Below are positions 57,401 to 64,000 of a DNA stretch of 64,000 nucleotides, piece after piece (within the stretch, counting starts at the first letter, position 1; each line of letters begins with the position of its first letter). The position numbers and the translations under genes were made by a program. The stretch is taken from NCBI RefSeq assembly GCF_003172915.1, contig NZ_QGKU01000047.1, positions 87,978 through 151,977 on the forward strand. The letters run 5' to 3'. The DNA comes from Meridianimarinicoccus roseus. GTDB lineage: Bacteria; Pseudomonadota; Alphaproteobacteria; Rhodobacterales; Rhodobacteraceae. A model generated the notes under the pieces. The model was not told where the DNA came from and ran no database searches. It saw only the letters and a program-made list of their open reading frames with translations.

Positions 57401-59005
57401 GAAGTTCTGGCGGAAGAAATGGCTCAGCGGGCGGTACTTCTCGGACAGCACGGCCGACGGCGTGTCATCGCCCATGGACGCGATCGCCTCTTTGCCGTCC
57501 TCCGCCATCGGCGCGAGGATCTGCTCCAGATCCTCCAGCGTGTAGCCCGCCGCGATCTGCCGCTTGCGCAACTCTCCGCCGGTGTATCCCGCCACTTCCT
57601 CGGAGCGCTCCAGCGCCTCGTTCAGATCGTTGATCTTGCCGACCCACTCGCCGAATGGCTGGCTCGCCGCGAGCTTGTCCTTGATCTCCACGTCGTGGAA
57701 CAGCTTGCCCTCCTTGGTGTCCACGGCGATCATCTGCCCCGGACCCAGCGCGCCCTTTTCGACCACGGCGGACTCGTTGACCGGGACCATCCCGGCCTCG
57801 GACCCGGCGATCAGAAGCCCGTCGCCCGTCACGACATAGCGCATCGGGCGCAGCCCGTTGCGGTCGAGCCCGGCGCACACCCAGCGCCCGTCTGTCATCG
57901 CCAGCGCGGCGGGCCCGTCCCATGGCTCCATCACGGAATTGCAGTAAGAATACATGTCGCGCCACGCGGGCGGCAGTTCCACGGCCTGCTTGGACCAGGA
58001 TTCCGGCACCAGCATGGTCTTGGCCATCGGCGCGTTACGTCCTGCGCGCACCAGCACCTCGAACACCGAATCCAGCGCAGCACTGTCCGAAGACCCGCCC
58101 GGCACGATCGGCTTGATGTCCTCGGCGAGATCGCCGAAGGCCGAATGCGCCATGCGGATCTCGTGGGACTTCATCCAGTTGATATTGCCCTTGAGCGTGT
58201 TGATCTCGCCGTTATGGGCCAACATCCGGAACGGCTGCGCCAACCACCACTGCGGGAAGGTGTTGGTGGAATAACGCTGATGGTAGATCGCGAAGGTGCT
58301 TTCGAACCGCTCGTCGGTAAGGTCGGGATAGAACTCGGCGACCTGTTCGGCCAGCATCATCCCCTTGTAGATGATCGACCGGCAGGACAGCGAACAGATA
58401 TAGAGCCCGGCAACATTGGCCTGCGTCGCCGCCTTCTCGATCCGGCGCCGAATGACATAAAGCTCGCGCTCGAACGTCTCCTCGTCCACGCCCTTGTTGT
58501 TGGCGATGATGATCTGCTCGATCTCGGGGCGGGTCGCATTGGCCTTCTCGCCCAGACACGAGATGTCCACCGGCACGTGCCGCCAGCCATAGATGTAATA
58601 GCCCATGCGCAGGACCTCGGCCTCCACGATGGTCCGGCAGGTCTCCTGCGCGCCGAAATTGGTGCGCGGCAGAAAGACTTGGCCCACGGCCATCATCTGG
58701 TCCATCGCGGGCTCGTGCCCGGTGCGCCGCACCTGATCATAGAAGAACTGCACCGGGATCTGAACGTGGATGCCCGCGCCGTCGCCGGTCTTGCCATCGG
58801 CATCGACCGCGCCGCGGTGCCAGATCGCCTTCAGCGCAGTGATCCCGGACTCCACGACCTTCCGCGACGGGGTGCCGTCGATCGACACCACCAACCCCAC
58901 GCCGCAGGACGAATGTTCGTCCTCGGGGCTGTAAAGGCCGCGTTCTGCCAGAAGGGCGCGCTGTGCTTCATGTTCGGCCACCCAGGCCGCGTCGTACTTT
59001 GTCAT
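54467..59005 (-). CDS. gltB: Glutamate synthase (NADPH) large subunit
   Basis: 1512 residues. N-terminal glutaminase domain with the nucleophile Cys34 after a 33-residue propeptide (SPEDEHSSCGVGLV), central domain, FMN domain with the 3Fe-4S cysteines (CIMVRQCQSNTCPVGVC), and the C-terminal beta-helix with ETGSRRAADILQNW. Makes two glutamates from glutamine and 2-oxoglutarate with GltD. ATG 59005 has AAAGGAA upstream; ATG 59023 is in frame but less well placed. A Spy-like gene separates it from gltD. Confidence 0.97.
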   Translation of the reverse strand: MTKYDAAWVAEHEAQRALLAERGLYSPEDEHSSCGVGLVVSIDGTPSRKVVESGITALKAIWHRGAVDADGKTGDGAGIHVQIPVQFFYDQVRRTGHEPAMDQMMAVGQVFLPRTNFGAQETCRTIVEAEVLRMGYYIYGWRHVPVDISCLGEKANATRPEIEQIIIANNKGVDEETFERELYVIRRRIEKAATQANVAGLYICSLSCRSIIYKGMMLAEQVAEFYPDLTDERFESTFAIYHQRYSTNTFPQWWLAQPFRMLAHNGEINTLKGNINWMKSHEIRMAHSAFGDLAEDIKPIVPGGSSDSAALDSVFEVLVRAGRNAPMAKTMLVPESWSKQAVELPPAWRDMYSYCNSVMEPWDGPAALAMTDGRWVCAGLDRNGLRPMRYVVTGDGLLIAGSEAGMVPVNESAVVEKGALGPGQMIAVDTKEGKLFHDVEIKDKLAASQPFGEWVGKINDLNEALERSEEVAGYTGGELRKRQIAAGYTLEDLEQILAPMAEDGKEAIASMGDDTPSAVLSEKYRPLSHFFRQNFSQVTNPPIDSLREFRVMSLKTRFGNLKNVLDEDSSQTEILVLDSPFLGNAQFEELKKHFNAPVVEIDCTFAVGAGPDALSRGLHRIRDEAEDAVRSGAGHLILSDTSQGEDRVAMPMILATSAVHSWLTRKGLRTFTSLCVRSAECIDPHYFAVLIGAGATVVNAYLAEDSLADRIERGLLDCTLSEAVARYRAAIDAGLLKIMAKMGISVISSYRGGLNFEAVGLSRAMCAEYFPGMPSRISGIGVTGIQRKLEQVHEAGWRGGKDVLPIGGFYKARRSGETHAWEAQAMHMMQAACDRASFEMWKQYSAKMRSAPPIHLRDLLDIKPMGPAIPLEEVESITSIRKRFVTPGMSLGALSPEAHKTLNVAMNRIGAKSDSGEGGEDPKHFVPEPNGDNPSAKIKQVASGRFGVTAEYLNQCEELEIKVAQGAKPGEGGQLPGMKVTELIAKLRHSTPGVMLISPPPHHDIYSIEDLAQLIYDLKQINPRAKVTVKLVAQSGVGTIAAGVAKAKADVILISGHNGGTGASPATSIKYAGLPWEMGLTEAHQVLSMNNLRDRVTLRTDGGLRTGRDIVIAAMMGAEEYGIGTAALIAMGCIMVRQCQSNTCPVGVCTQDEKLRDKFTGTADKVVNLITFYAQEVREIMAGMGVRSLDEIIGRADLLSQVSRGSSHLDDLDLNPLLITVDGAKNVHYDRNKARNPVPDTLDAEIVKDAARFLKDGEKMQLSYAVQNTLRTIGTRTSSHLVKAFGMRNSLQPDHLTVKLTGSAGQSLGAFLAPGIKLEVSGDANDYVGKGLSGGTIVVRPPQVSPLKAAENTIIGNTVLYGATEGFLFAAGRAGERFAVRNSGAHVVIEGCGSNGCEYMTGGVAVILGSVGANFGAGMTGGMAYLYDPDGAAWNMMNLETLVTCPVSVAHWEAQLHGLIERHAAETGSRRAADILQNWEDEKANFLQICPKEMLDKLSHPIGIEDARVPAE

Positions 59006-59019
59006 GTCGCTGGTTCCTT

Positions 59020-59565
59020 TCACTGCGCGCCGTGGCTTGAATGGCCGCCATGCGCTCCGTCGCCCGCGTAGCCGCGCAGCGTGTTGTAGGTCATGATCTG
59101 GTGCCGGTTCAGCACCTGCCGCGTCTCGATATGCGCGGCCAGATGGATCGTCCGAAGCTCTCCCAGCGCGTTCGCCGAGGCCGCGGTCAACCCCGCCAGT
59201 GTCACCGGGTCGAAACTCGGGTCCTCGAATGCGGCGTCAAGCGCGCGCTCCGTCTCGATATAGCGCGCGCCGACGCGGCGCGCCTCGTCGCGCATGATCC
59301 CGAAAATGCGGGTGACGACCGCGTGCTGATGCTCGGTCAGCGCCAGATCGCTTGCCATCTCCAGCACATGCGCCGGGCCAGGCCAGCCGTTCAGTTCGGC
59401 GGGCAACGCAAGGCCCCAGCCCTCGCCCGCCTCGATCGCGGCGATGTCTGCGTCGCTCAGTGCGGCGATGCCGCGGGTTTGCTGACCGGCATAGGGGGCA
59501 TCGCTGGCGGCCACAGGGCCGGCCAGCGCAGCCGCGACGAACAGTCCGACAAGGGGTCTTCCCAT
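59020..59565 (-). CDS. Spy/CpxP-like periplasmic protein with His-rich tail
   Basis: 181 residues: N-terminal signal peptide (LVGLFVAAALAGPVAASDA), then a mostly helical body with LALTEHQHAVVTRIFGIMRD and LRTIHLAAHIETRQVLNRHQ, resembling the LTxxQ repeats of the Spy/CpxP family (periplasmic chaperones, metal/stress sensors). The tail GAHGGHSSHGAQ is His-rich and could bind metal. It sits between gltD and gltB, 14 nt before gltB on the same strand, which is unexpected for a glutamate synthase operon. Family call is moderate. Confidence 0.7.
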   Translation of the reverse strand: MGRPLVGLFVAAALAGPVAASDAPYAGQQTRGIAALSDADIAAIEAGEGWGLALPAELNGWPGPAHVLEMASDLALTEHQHAVVTRIFGIMRDEARRVGARYIETERALDAAFEDPSFDPVTLAGLTAASANALGELRTIHLAAHIETRQVLNRHQIMTYNTLRGYAGDGAHGGHSSHGAQ

Positions 59566-59669
59566 TTCTTGCTCCCTTCGATCCTTGCGGAAGGGCCAGC
59601 TGTGCTGACCCCCATCTCATATGCCCCGCCCCAGGTGACCGGTCCGGACTCTCACAAGAACCCTGCGGT

Positions 59670-61109
59670 CTATTCGGCGGCCACCATCGCGCCGCTGCGC
59701 GCTTCGAACCGCTCCAGCATTGCCTGCGCAGCCTCGCGCCCGTCACGGATGGCCCAAACCACCAGCGACGCGCCGCGCACGATATCGCCCGCGGCATATA
59801 CCCCGTCCATGCTGGTGGCATGGGTGCGGAAATCGGCCTTGATGGTGCCCCAGCGGGTCACTTCCAGCTCCGGTTCGCCCCACAGCGCCGGCAGGTCTTC
59901 CGGCTCGAAGCCCAACGCCTTGATCACAAGATCCGCCTTCTCGGTGTAGTCCGACCCCTCGATCAGTTCGGGCACCTGCCGACCGGTAGCATCGGGCTGG
60001 CCAAGGCGCATCTTCTGCACGATCACACCGTCCACCGCGTCGCCGGTGAAGCCCTTGGGTGCGGACAGCCATACGAACTCGACGCCCTCCTCCTCGGCAT
60101 TGGCGACCTCGCGCTGACTGCCGGGCATGTTGGCGCGGTCGCGGCGATACAGGCACTTCACGCTGTCCGCGCCCTGCCGCACGGCAGTGCGCACGCAGTC
60201 CATCGCGGTGTCGCCGCCGCCGATCACGACGACGTTCTTGCCCGCCGCGTTCAGTTCGCCGCTTTCGAACTCGGCCACCGTGTCGCCGAATCCGACGCGG
60301 TTGCTTGCGGTCAGGTAATCGATGGCGCGCACGATGCCGGCCGCGCCGCTGCCCGGCCCCTGAAGATCGCGGGTTTTGTAGACGCCCGTGGCGATCAGCA
60401 CAGCATCATGTGCGCCCCGGATCGCCGAGAAGCTGATATCCTCGCCCACGGTGCAGTTCAGCCGGAACTGGACGCCGCCATCCTCAAGCTGGTCCATGCG
60501 CTTCATGACGACGTCCTTCTCCAGCTTGAAGCCGGGGATGCCGTAGGTCAGAAGCCCGCCGCCGCGGTCATAGCGGTCATAGACAGTGACCTGAATGCCC
60601 GCACGGCGCAGCATATCCGCAGCCGCCAGCCCGCCAGGGCCCGCGCCGATGATGCCTACGCTTTCCTCTCGCTCCTGCGTGGGACGGATCGGCTGGACCC
60701 AGCCCTCCTCGAACGCGGTGTCGGTGATGTATTTCTCCACCGCACCAATGGTCACGGTGCCGTGGCCCGACTGCTCGATGACGCAATTGCCTTCGCAAAG
60801 GCGGTCCTGCGGGCAGATGCGGCCACAGATTTCCGGGAACGTGTTGGTTTCCTGGCTGATCTCGTAGGCTTCGCGCAGGCGGCCGGTGGCCGTCATGTTC
60901 AGCCAGTCGGGAATGTTGTTGTGCAGCGGGCAGTGCGTTTGGCAATAGGGCACGCCGCACTGGCTGCAACGGCCCGCCTGCTCCGCGGCCTTCTCGCGGG
61001 CGAACTCGGCGTAAATCTCGTGGAAATCGGTGTTGCGTAGATTGGGCGCACGCTTGTCCGGCATTTCCCGTGCTACAGACACGAACTGAAGCATCTTCTG
61101 CTTGGCCAT
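59670..61109 (-). CDS. gltD: Glutamate synthase (NADPH) small subunit
   Basis: 479 residues, FAD/NADPH flavoprotein that feeds electrons to GltB. N-terminal Fe-S region CSQCGVPYCQTHCPLHNNIP and CGRICPQDRLCEGNC; FAD motif GIIGAGPGGLAAAD; NADPH motif VIGGGDTAMDC; end VYAAGDIVRGASLVVWAI. ATG 61109 has GGAGG upstream. The order gltD-Spy-gltB-GGCT suggests one transcript, with a 104-nt gap before the Spy-like gene. Its leader holds a perfect palindrome (61164-61178). Confidence 0.97.
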   Translation of the reverse strand: MAKQKMLQFVSVAREMPDKRAPNLRNTDFHEIYAEFAREKAAEQAGRCSQCGVPYCQTHCPLHNNIPDWLNMTATGRLREAYEISQETNTFPEICGRICPQDRLCEGNCVIEQSGHGTVTIGAVEKYITDTAFEEGWVQPIRPTQEREESVGIIGAGPGGLAAADMLRRAGIQVTVYDRYDRGGGLLTYGIPGFKLEKDVVMKRMDQLEDGGVQFRLNCTVGEDISFSAIRGAHDAVLIATGVYKTRDLQGPGSGAAGIVRAIDYLTASNRVGFGDTVAEFESGELNAAGKNVVVIGGGDTAMDCVRTAVRQGADSVKCLYRRDRANMPGSQREVANAEEEGVEFVWLSAPKGFTGDAVDGVIVQKMRLGQPDATGRQVPELIEGSDYTEKADLVIKALGFEPEDLPALWGEPELEVTRWGTIKADFRTHATSMDGVYAAGDIVRGASLVVWAIRDGREAAQAMLERFEARSGAMVAAE

Positions 61110-61163
61110 TTCCGCCTCCAAATCAGGTTGTCGCCTTGTAGAGCCGTCTGACCGAAATGAAAA

Positions 61164-61178
61164 GTCATAAAGTATGAC
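61164..61178. promoter_or_regulatory. Palindrome in the gltD / uppP divergent region
   Basis: GTCATA-AAG-TATGAC, a perfect 6+3+6 inverted repeat, 55 nt upstream of gltD within the unusually AT-rich 200-nt region before gltD and uppP. It may be an operator; no classical NtrC site is seen. Confidence 0.45.
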
Positions 61179-61309
61179 CTATATTGTGCGTTTGCCTGCC
61201 TTTTTCATCCCGCCAATGCTGCAGCTGCGCAATAAAAGGTAACTATTACTGACTTAATATGCGCAACCAACCGAAATCCCTCTTCTTTCCAGCCTCGAGA
61301 CCCCCAAGA

Positions 61310-62113
61310 ATGCCACTGTTCCACCTGTTTCTTGTTGCCGTGATTCAAGGAATCACGGAGTTTCTTCCAATCTCCTCCTCCGGCCACCTTATCCTGCTGC
61401 CGAATCTCACCGGCATGGCCGACCAGGGCCTTGTGATCGACGTCGCCGTGCATGTCGGTACGCTGTTCGCGGTGGTGATCTATTTCTGGTCTGACGTCCG
61501 CGACGCCGCCGCCGGAAGCCTGCGCCTGTTGCGGGGCCGAGTCGATACCCGGGGGGCTTTCCTTGCACTGTGCCTGATCGCGGCAACGGTGCCCGTGGTG
61601 ATCGCGGGGCTGGCGCTGAAGCTGTCCGGCCTCGACGAGGCGATGCGCTCCACCGCCGTTATCGGCTGGACGATGCTGCTGTTCGGGATCGTGCTCTATG
61701 TCGCCGACCAGCGCGGAGCGGACACCCGCGCCGCAACCGACTGGACGCTGAAACACGCCATCATCATGGGGCTTTGGCAGGTGATCGCGCTGATCCCCGG
61801 CACCTCGAGATCGGGCATCACCATCACCGGTGCGCGGCTGCTCGGCTATGGCCGGGACGGCGCGGCGCGGCTTTCCATGCTGATGTCGATCCCGACCATC
61901 GCCATGGCCGGGCTACTGCTGGGCGCGGACGTGATCGGCAACGCCGACGCAGGAGCGGCGCGGGACGGACTGATCGCTGCTGCCTTCGCCTTCGTGTCCG
62001 CCCTGCTGGCGCTGGCGCTCATGATGCGCCTGCTGCGGTCGGTCAGCTTCACGCCCTACGTGATATACCGCGTGGTGCTGGGCGTTATCCTGCTTGGCGT
62101 CGCCTATTTCTAG
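61310..62113 (+). CDS. uppP: Undecaprenyl-diphosphate phosphatase
   Basis: BacA/UppP, 267 residues, about eight helices; recycles the C55 carrier used for peptidoglycan and O-antigen. Catalytic motif EFLPISSSGHL (17-27) and IPGTSRSGITIT carry the Glu/His/Arg set. ATG 61310 is the likely start; an in-frame ATG at 61259 would add 17 polar residues that the family lacks. Divergent from gltD, convergent with the NDUFA9-like gene. Confidence 0.96.
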   Translation: MPLFHLFLVAVIQGITEFLPISSSGHLILLPNLTGMADQGLVIDVAVHVGTLFAVVIYFWSDVRDAAAGSLRLLRGRVDTRGAFLALCLIAATVPVVIAGLALKLSGLDEAMRSTAVIGWTMLLFGIVLYVADQRGADTRAATDWTLKHAIIMGLWQVIALIPGTSRSGITITGARLLGYGRDGAARLSMLMSIPTIAMAGLLLGADVIGNADAGAARDGLIAAAFAFVSALLALALMMRLLRSVSFTPYVIYRVVLGVILLGVAYF

Positions 62114-62131
62114 TGCGGCGCGGCAGCGGCC

Positions 62132-63115
62132 TCAGCCGCGCAGGTTCCGCGCCGACTCGGTCATTTCCGCGTACTGACCGCCGGGGCGGAACCGCCACAG
62201 GTAGTCGGGCAGGACAGCACCCATCGACACCGGACTGATCCCGAGATCGGACAGGCCTGCCGTCCCTTCGGCCACGATATTGTCGTTGCGCAGGTTGGCG
62301 ACCTGATCGCGTGTGATCATCTTGTTTTCGATCAGCCCGAGCGACAGTTTCTGCAGCAGGTCGAACCCGCCACCCATCAGACGCGCGACCGGGAATGGCA
62401 CGTTCAGCACCAGTTTGCGGCGCCGGATCACCTGCAACATCATCGCCATCAGCGCGCGGAAGCTCATAACGTCGGGGCCACCCAGTTCGTAGATGCCCGG
62501 AGCGGCCTGCCCCAGCACGCCCTTCACTGCTGCTTCGGCCACGTTGTCCACATAGACCGGCTGGAACTTCGTGTCCGCTCCGACCACCGGCAGCACCGGT
62601 CCAAGACGCGACATCGCCGCGAAACGGTTGAAAAACTCGTCCTCGGCGCCGAACACGATGGACGGACGCAAGATCACCGCGTCCGGCTGGTGCCGCAGCA
62701 CCGCCGCCTCACCCGCAGCCTTCGTCCTTGCATAGGCACTGCGGCTGTCTGCATCCGCCCCGATGGCCGAGATCTGCACCATGCGGGTGATGCCCGCCTC
62801 TGCGGCCAGGCGCGCCACGCGCTCTGCGCCGGAAGCCTGCACCGCCTCGAAGCTGTTCTTGCCGAATTCGTTCAGGATGCCGACGCAATTCACCACCGCG
62901 TCCGCCCCCCCCAAAACGCCGCGCACCGACGCGTCGTCCCGGATGTTGCAGAACACCGGCTCAACCTGGCCCACGACGCCGTAGGGGCGCACGAATCCTG
63001 CCTCGTGGGGGCGGCGCACGGCCACCCGAACCCGCCAGCCTTCTTTCGCCATGCGGCGTGCGATGTAGCGACCGATGAACCCGGACCCGCCAAAGATGGT
63101 GACTAGTTTCGACAT
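62132..63115 (-). CDS. Complex I NDUFA9-subunit family protein (atypical SDR)
   Basis: 327 residues. N-terminal Rossmann site TIFGGSGFIGRYIARRMAKE, then VVNCVGILNEFGKNSFEAVQ, ISAIGADADSRSAYARTKAA and GEAAVLRHQPDAVILRPSIVF, characteristic of the NDUFA9 family linked with respiratory complex I. Binds NADPH structurally rather than as a classic enzyme in eukaryotes. ATG 63115 has GCGGAGG upstream. Convergent with uppP. Confidence 0.9.
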   Translation of the reverse strand: MSKLVTIFGGSGFIGRYIARRMAKEGWRVRVAVRRPHEAGFVRPYGVVGQVEPVFCNIRDDASVRGVLGGADAVVNCVGILNEFGKNSFEAVQASGAERVARLAAEAGITRMVQISAIGADADSRSAYARTKAAGEAAVLRHQPDAVILRPSIVFGAEDEFFNRFAAMSRLGPVLPVVGADTKFQPVYVDNVAEAAVKGVLGQAAPGIYELGGPDVMSFRALMAMMLQVIRRRKLVLNVPFPVARLMGGGFDLLQKLSLGLIENKMITRDQVANLRNDNIVAEGTAGLSDLGISPVSMGAVLPDYLWRFRPGGQYAEMTESARNLRG

Positions 63116-63208
63116 CACGGCCTCCGCTTTACCTGTGCTGCTGATAACGGTCCGGCCAGCCCCGAACAAGGCGCATCACGTCGCGGCGAAAAATGCGCGC
63201 AAACCGTG

Positions 63209-63237
63209 TTGACACCCCTTCGGCCTGCCGATACACG
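63209..63237 (+). promoter_or_regulatory. tRNA-Leu promoter
   Basis: TTGACA (63209-63214, perfect -35), 17-nt spacer, TACACG (63232-63237). The tRNA begins 18 nt further. Confidence 0.7.
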
Positions 63238-63254
63238 CCCTCCTCACGACACCG

Positions 63255-63341
63255 GCCCAGGTGGCGGAATTGGTAGACGCGCTAGCTTCAGGTGCTAGTG
63301 TCCGAATGGACGTGGAGGTTCGAGTCCTCTCCTGGGCACCA
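63255..63341 (+). tRNA. tRNA-Leu (anticodon CAG)
   Basis: 87 nt with CCA. Acceptor GCCCAGG (63255-63261) pairs with CCTGGGC (63331-63337); anticodon stem CTAGC/GCTAG with loop TTCAGGT, anticodon CAG reading CTG; long variable arm as expected for a class II tRNA; T loop TTCGAGT; CCA at 63339-63341. Confidence 0.97.
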
Positions 63342-63417
63342 CAAAACCCCCTCAATGTCGGATTATTCTTCAATAAAACAAAGGGCTTCGTTCATTTTAG
63401 ACATGCGGGGCGCCTCA

Positions 63418-63453
63418 TTTGCTACACACTTTGCTCCCGCTTTTGCTACACAC
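63418..63453. repeat. Three-unit 12-bp tandem repeat
   Basis: TTTGCTACACAC (63418-63429), TTTGCTCCCGCT (63430-63441) and TTTGCTACACAC (63442-63453). Outer units are identical; the middle one shares the TTTGCT half. Confidence 0.8.
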
Positions 63454-63486
63454 ACCCTTTCGGCGTCACCTTGTTGGTTGTCTGAT

Positions 63487-63669
63487 TTAGAGGTCCGTGA
63501 CCCGCCCTCTCGGATCATCCTTCTCGAACATCTCATGCTCGAGATCCGCACCGAGCAGCTGAACCAGCGTCCAGATCCCGGCGCCGTCGTTGCGCCACAC
63601 CCACTCGATCCCGACGACCTCGAACGCCGGACAGTATAAACGCCGTTGGTACCCGCGAACGGCGAAGGG
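63487..63669 (-). pseudogene. Possible 3' gene remnant
   Basis: On the minus strand a frame runs from an upstream TGA to TAA 63489-63487 with strongly coding-like codons and a protein-like end: RRLYCPAFEVVGIEWVWRND, then GAGIWTLVQLLGADLEHEMF and EKDDPRGRVTDL. It has no ATG, GTG or TTG start. An ATG exists just upstream in the neighbouring frame, so a frameshift or truncation is likely. Not recognised. Confidence 0.35.
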
Positions 63670-63710
63670 ATCGGACAGGGAAAGGCTTGCCTGTCATCTT
63701 CCGGCGCGCG

Positions 63711-63969
63711 GTTCGCAGTTGCGAACTCTGTTCCAGAAGATCAGGCTTCAAACTCGGTTCTCAGTTGAGAACCTCGTCATCACACCCGCCCCTGTGCGAA
63801 ATGTTCGCAGCTGAGAACATCATCGCGACCGCCCCGCTCGGCCGGATCTCAGCTGAAAACCAGGTCGTGACGGGAACGGGCCGCGGCGGCGGGAACTGCC
63901 CAGACGGCCCCCGTCACGCGCCCATGGTGCCGCGCCTCACCGGACCAAGGTCGGTTCTCAGTTGAGAAC
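63711..63969. repeat. Array of five 16-bp parS-like palindromes
   Basis: GTTCGCAGTTGCGAAC (63711-63726), GTTCTCAGTTGAGAAC (63757-63772), GTTCGCAGCTGAGAAC (63803-63818), GATCTCAGCTGAAAAC (63845-63860) and GTTCTCAGTTGAGAAC (63954-63969). The first three are spaced exactly 46 bp. They fit the RepABC plasmid parS consensus that I recall, GTTNNCNGCNGNNAAC: the third at all ten fixed positions, the others at nine. The array runs to, and probably past, the window edge. Confidence 0.8.
63754..63803. repeat. 50-bp perfect direct repeat, copy 1
   Basis: Identical over all 50 bases to 63951-64000; contains the second palindrome of the array and a GC-rich spacer. The repeat is cut by the window edge, so the true unit may be longer. 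Confidence 0.95.
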
Positions 63970-64000
63970 CTCGTCATCACACCCGCCCCTGTGCGAAATG
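63951..64000. repeat. 50-bp perfect direct repeat, copy 2 (runs off the edge)
   Basis: Second copy of 63754-63803, offset 197 bp. If the unit continues, the next base pairs beyond the window should start another 16-bp palindrome. Confidence 0.95.

Larger units (their letters stand above)
63342..63710. other. Low-GC, non-core tail after tRNA-Leu
   Basis: Base composition drops immediately after the tRNA (63342-63480 is AT-rich). It holds a three-unit 12-bp tandem repeat and, on the minus strand, the end of a coding-like frame (63487-63669). No complete gene is visible. Together with the palindrome array that follows, this looks like accessory or inserted DNA. Confidence 0.6.

Noticed and set aside
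54428..59071. A 1547-codon open frame on the plus strand opposite gltB
   Set aside because: Shadow of gltB: high GC removes stops in the complementary frame. The product has no family features and is Arg/His/Asp-rich as expected from antisense of GC-rich coding DNA.
63261..63639. Short plus-strand frames starting inside tRNA-Leu
   Set aside because: They overlap the tRNA, lack ribosome binding sites and show no coding-like codon use.
63711..63969. Palindromes as LexA boxes
   Set aside because: Alphaproteobacterial LexA sites are direct GTTC-N7-GTTC repeats; these are inverted with a CAGYTG centre.

Overview
The window is a high-GC, gene-dense chromosomal segment of an alphaproteobacterium, most likely a member of the Rhodobacterales (Rhodobacter/Roseobacter group). 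Evidence: a CenR-type response regulator, a petP/petR pair, the dxs-ispA-xseB-HDAC cluster, Hsp20 next to a DUF1150 gene, a complex I NDUFA9-type protein, VPLPA-CTERM sorting tails, a single Rhodobacter-type porin, and many 1-4 bp stop/start overlaps. No transposase, integrase, phage module or CRISPR array is visible.

Layout. 1-7.1 kb: partial xthA, a DUF374 acyltransferase, a broken VPLPA-CTERM gene, cenR with a strong terminator, ribA with a degenerate RibB-like N-terminus plus an L,D-transpeptidase, yggS and a porin. 7.1-12.8 kb: lipoprotein, leuS-lptE-holA, dienelactone hydrolase. 13.1-20.8 kb: HAD phosphatase, maoC-ribF-ycgN-aldolase run, groES-groEL under a CIRCE-like element, two envelope/unknown genes. 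20.8-31.6 kb: GNAT, EamA, NUDIX, an orphan phnM, purE-purK, DUF465, hsp20-DUF1150 behind a sigma32-like promoter, trxB, an Lrp regulator, and lgt-midA-pgeF. 31.7-42.8 kb: ubiK, membrane proteins, an unknown 141-aa protein, rsfS-rlmH, a SOUL protein, then the leucine block leuC / HdeD-like / leuD / secreted EEP protein / leuB / EamA. 42.9-53.2 kb: tRNA-Pro, dxs-ispA-xseB-HDAC, petR-petP, ilvE, rlmJ, a small 62-aa protein, queG, GST, mtgA. 53.3-63.1 kb: an intact VPLPA-CTERM protein, the gltD / Spy-like / gltB / GGCT run, uppP, NDUFA9-like. 63.25-64 kb: tRNA-Leu, then a non-core tail.

How the genes work together. Leucine supply (leuC, leuD, leuB, ilvE) and leucine use (leuS) recur. Envelope building is prominent (lptE, lgt, uppP, mtgA, L,D-transpeptidase, porin, acyltransferase, cenR). 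Glutamate synthase, purine steps 6a/6b, flavin synthesis, isoprenoid precursors and chaperonins fill the rest.

Most unusual signals: (1) a degenerate 11-bp tandem repeat carrying GANTC methylation motifs sits directly upstream of both leuS and leuD. (2) Downstream of tRNA-Leu is an array of five 16-bp palindromes fitting the parS consensus recalled for RepABC plasmids, with a perfect 50-bp direct repeat. (3) A VPLPA-CTERM surface-protein gene is broken by two frameshifts and two stops. (4) rsfS has no usual start codon where its ribosome binding site points; a CTG is there instead.
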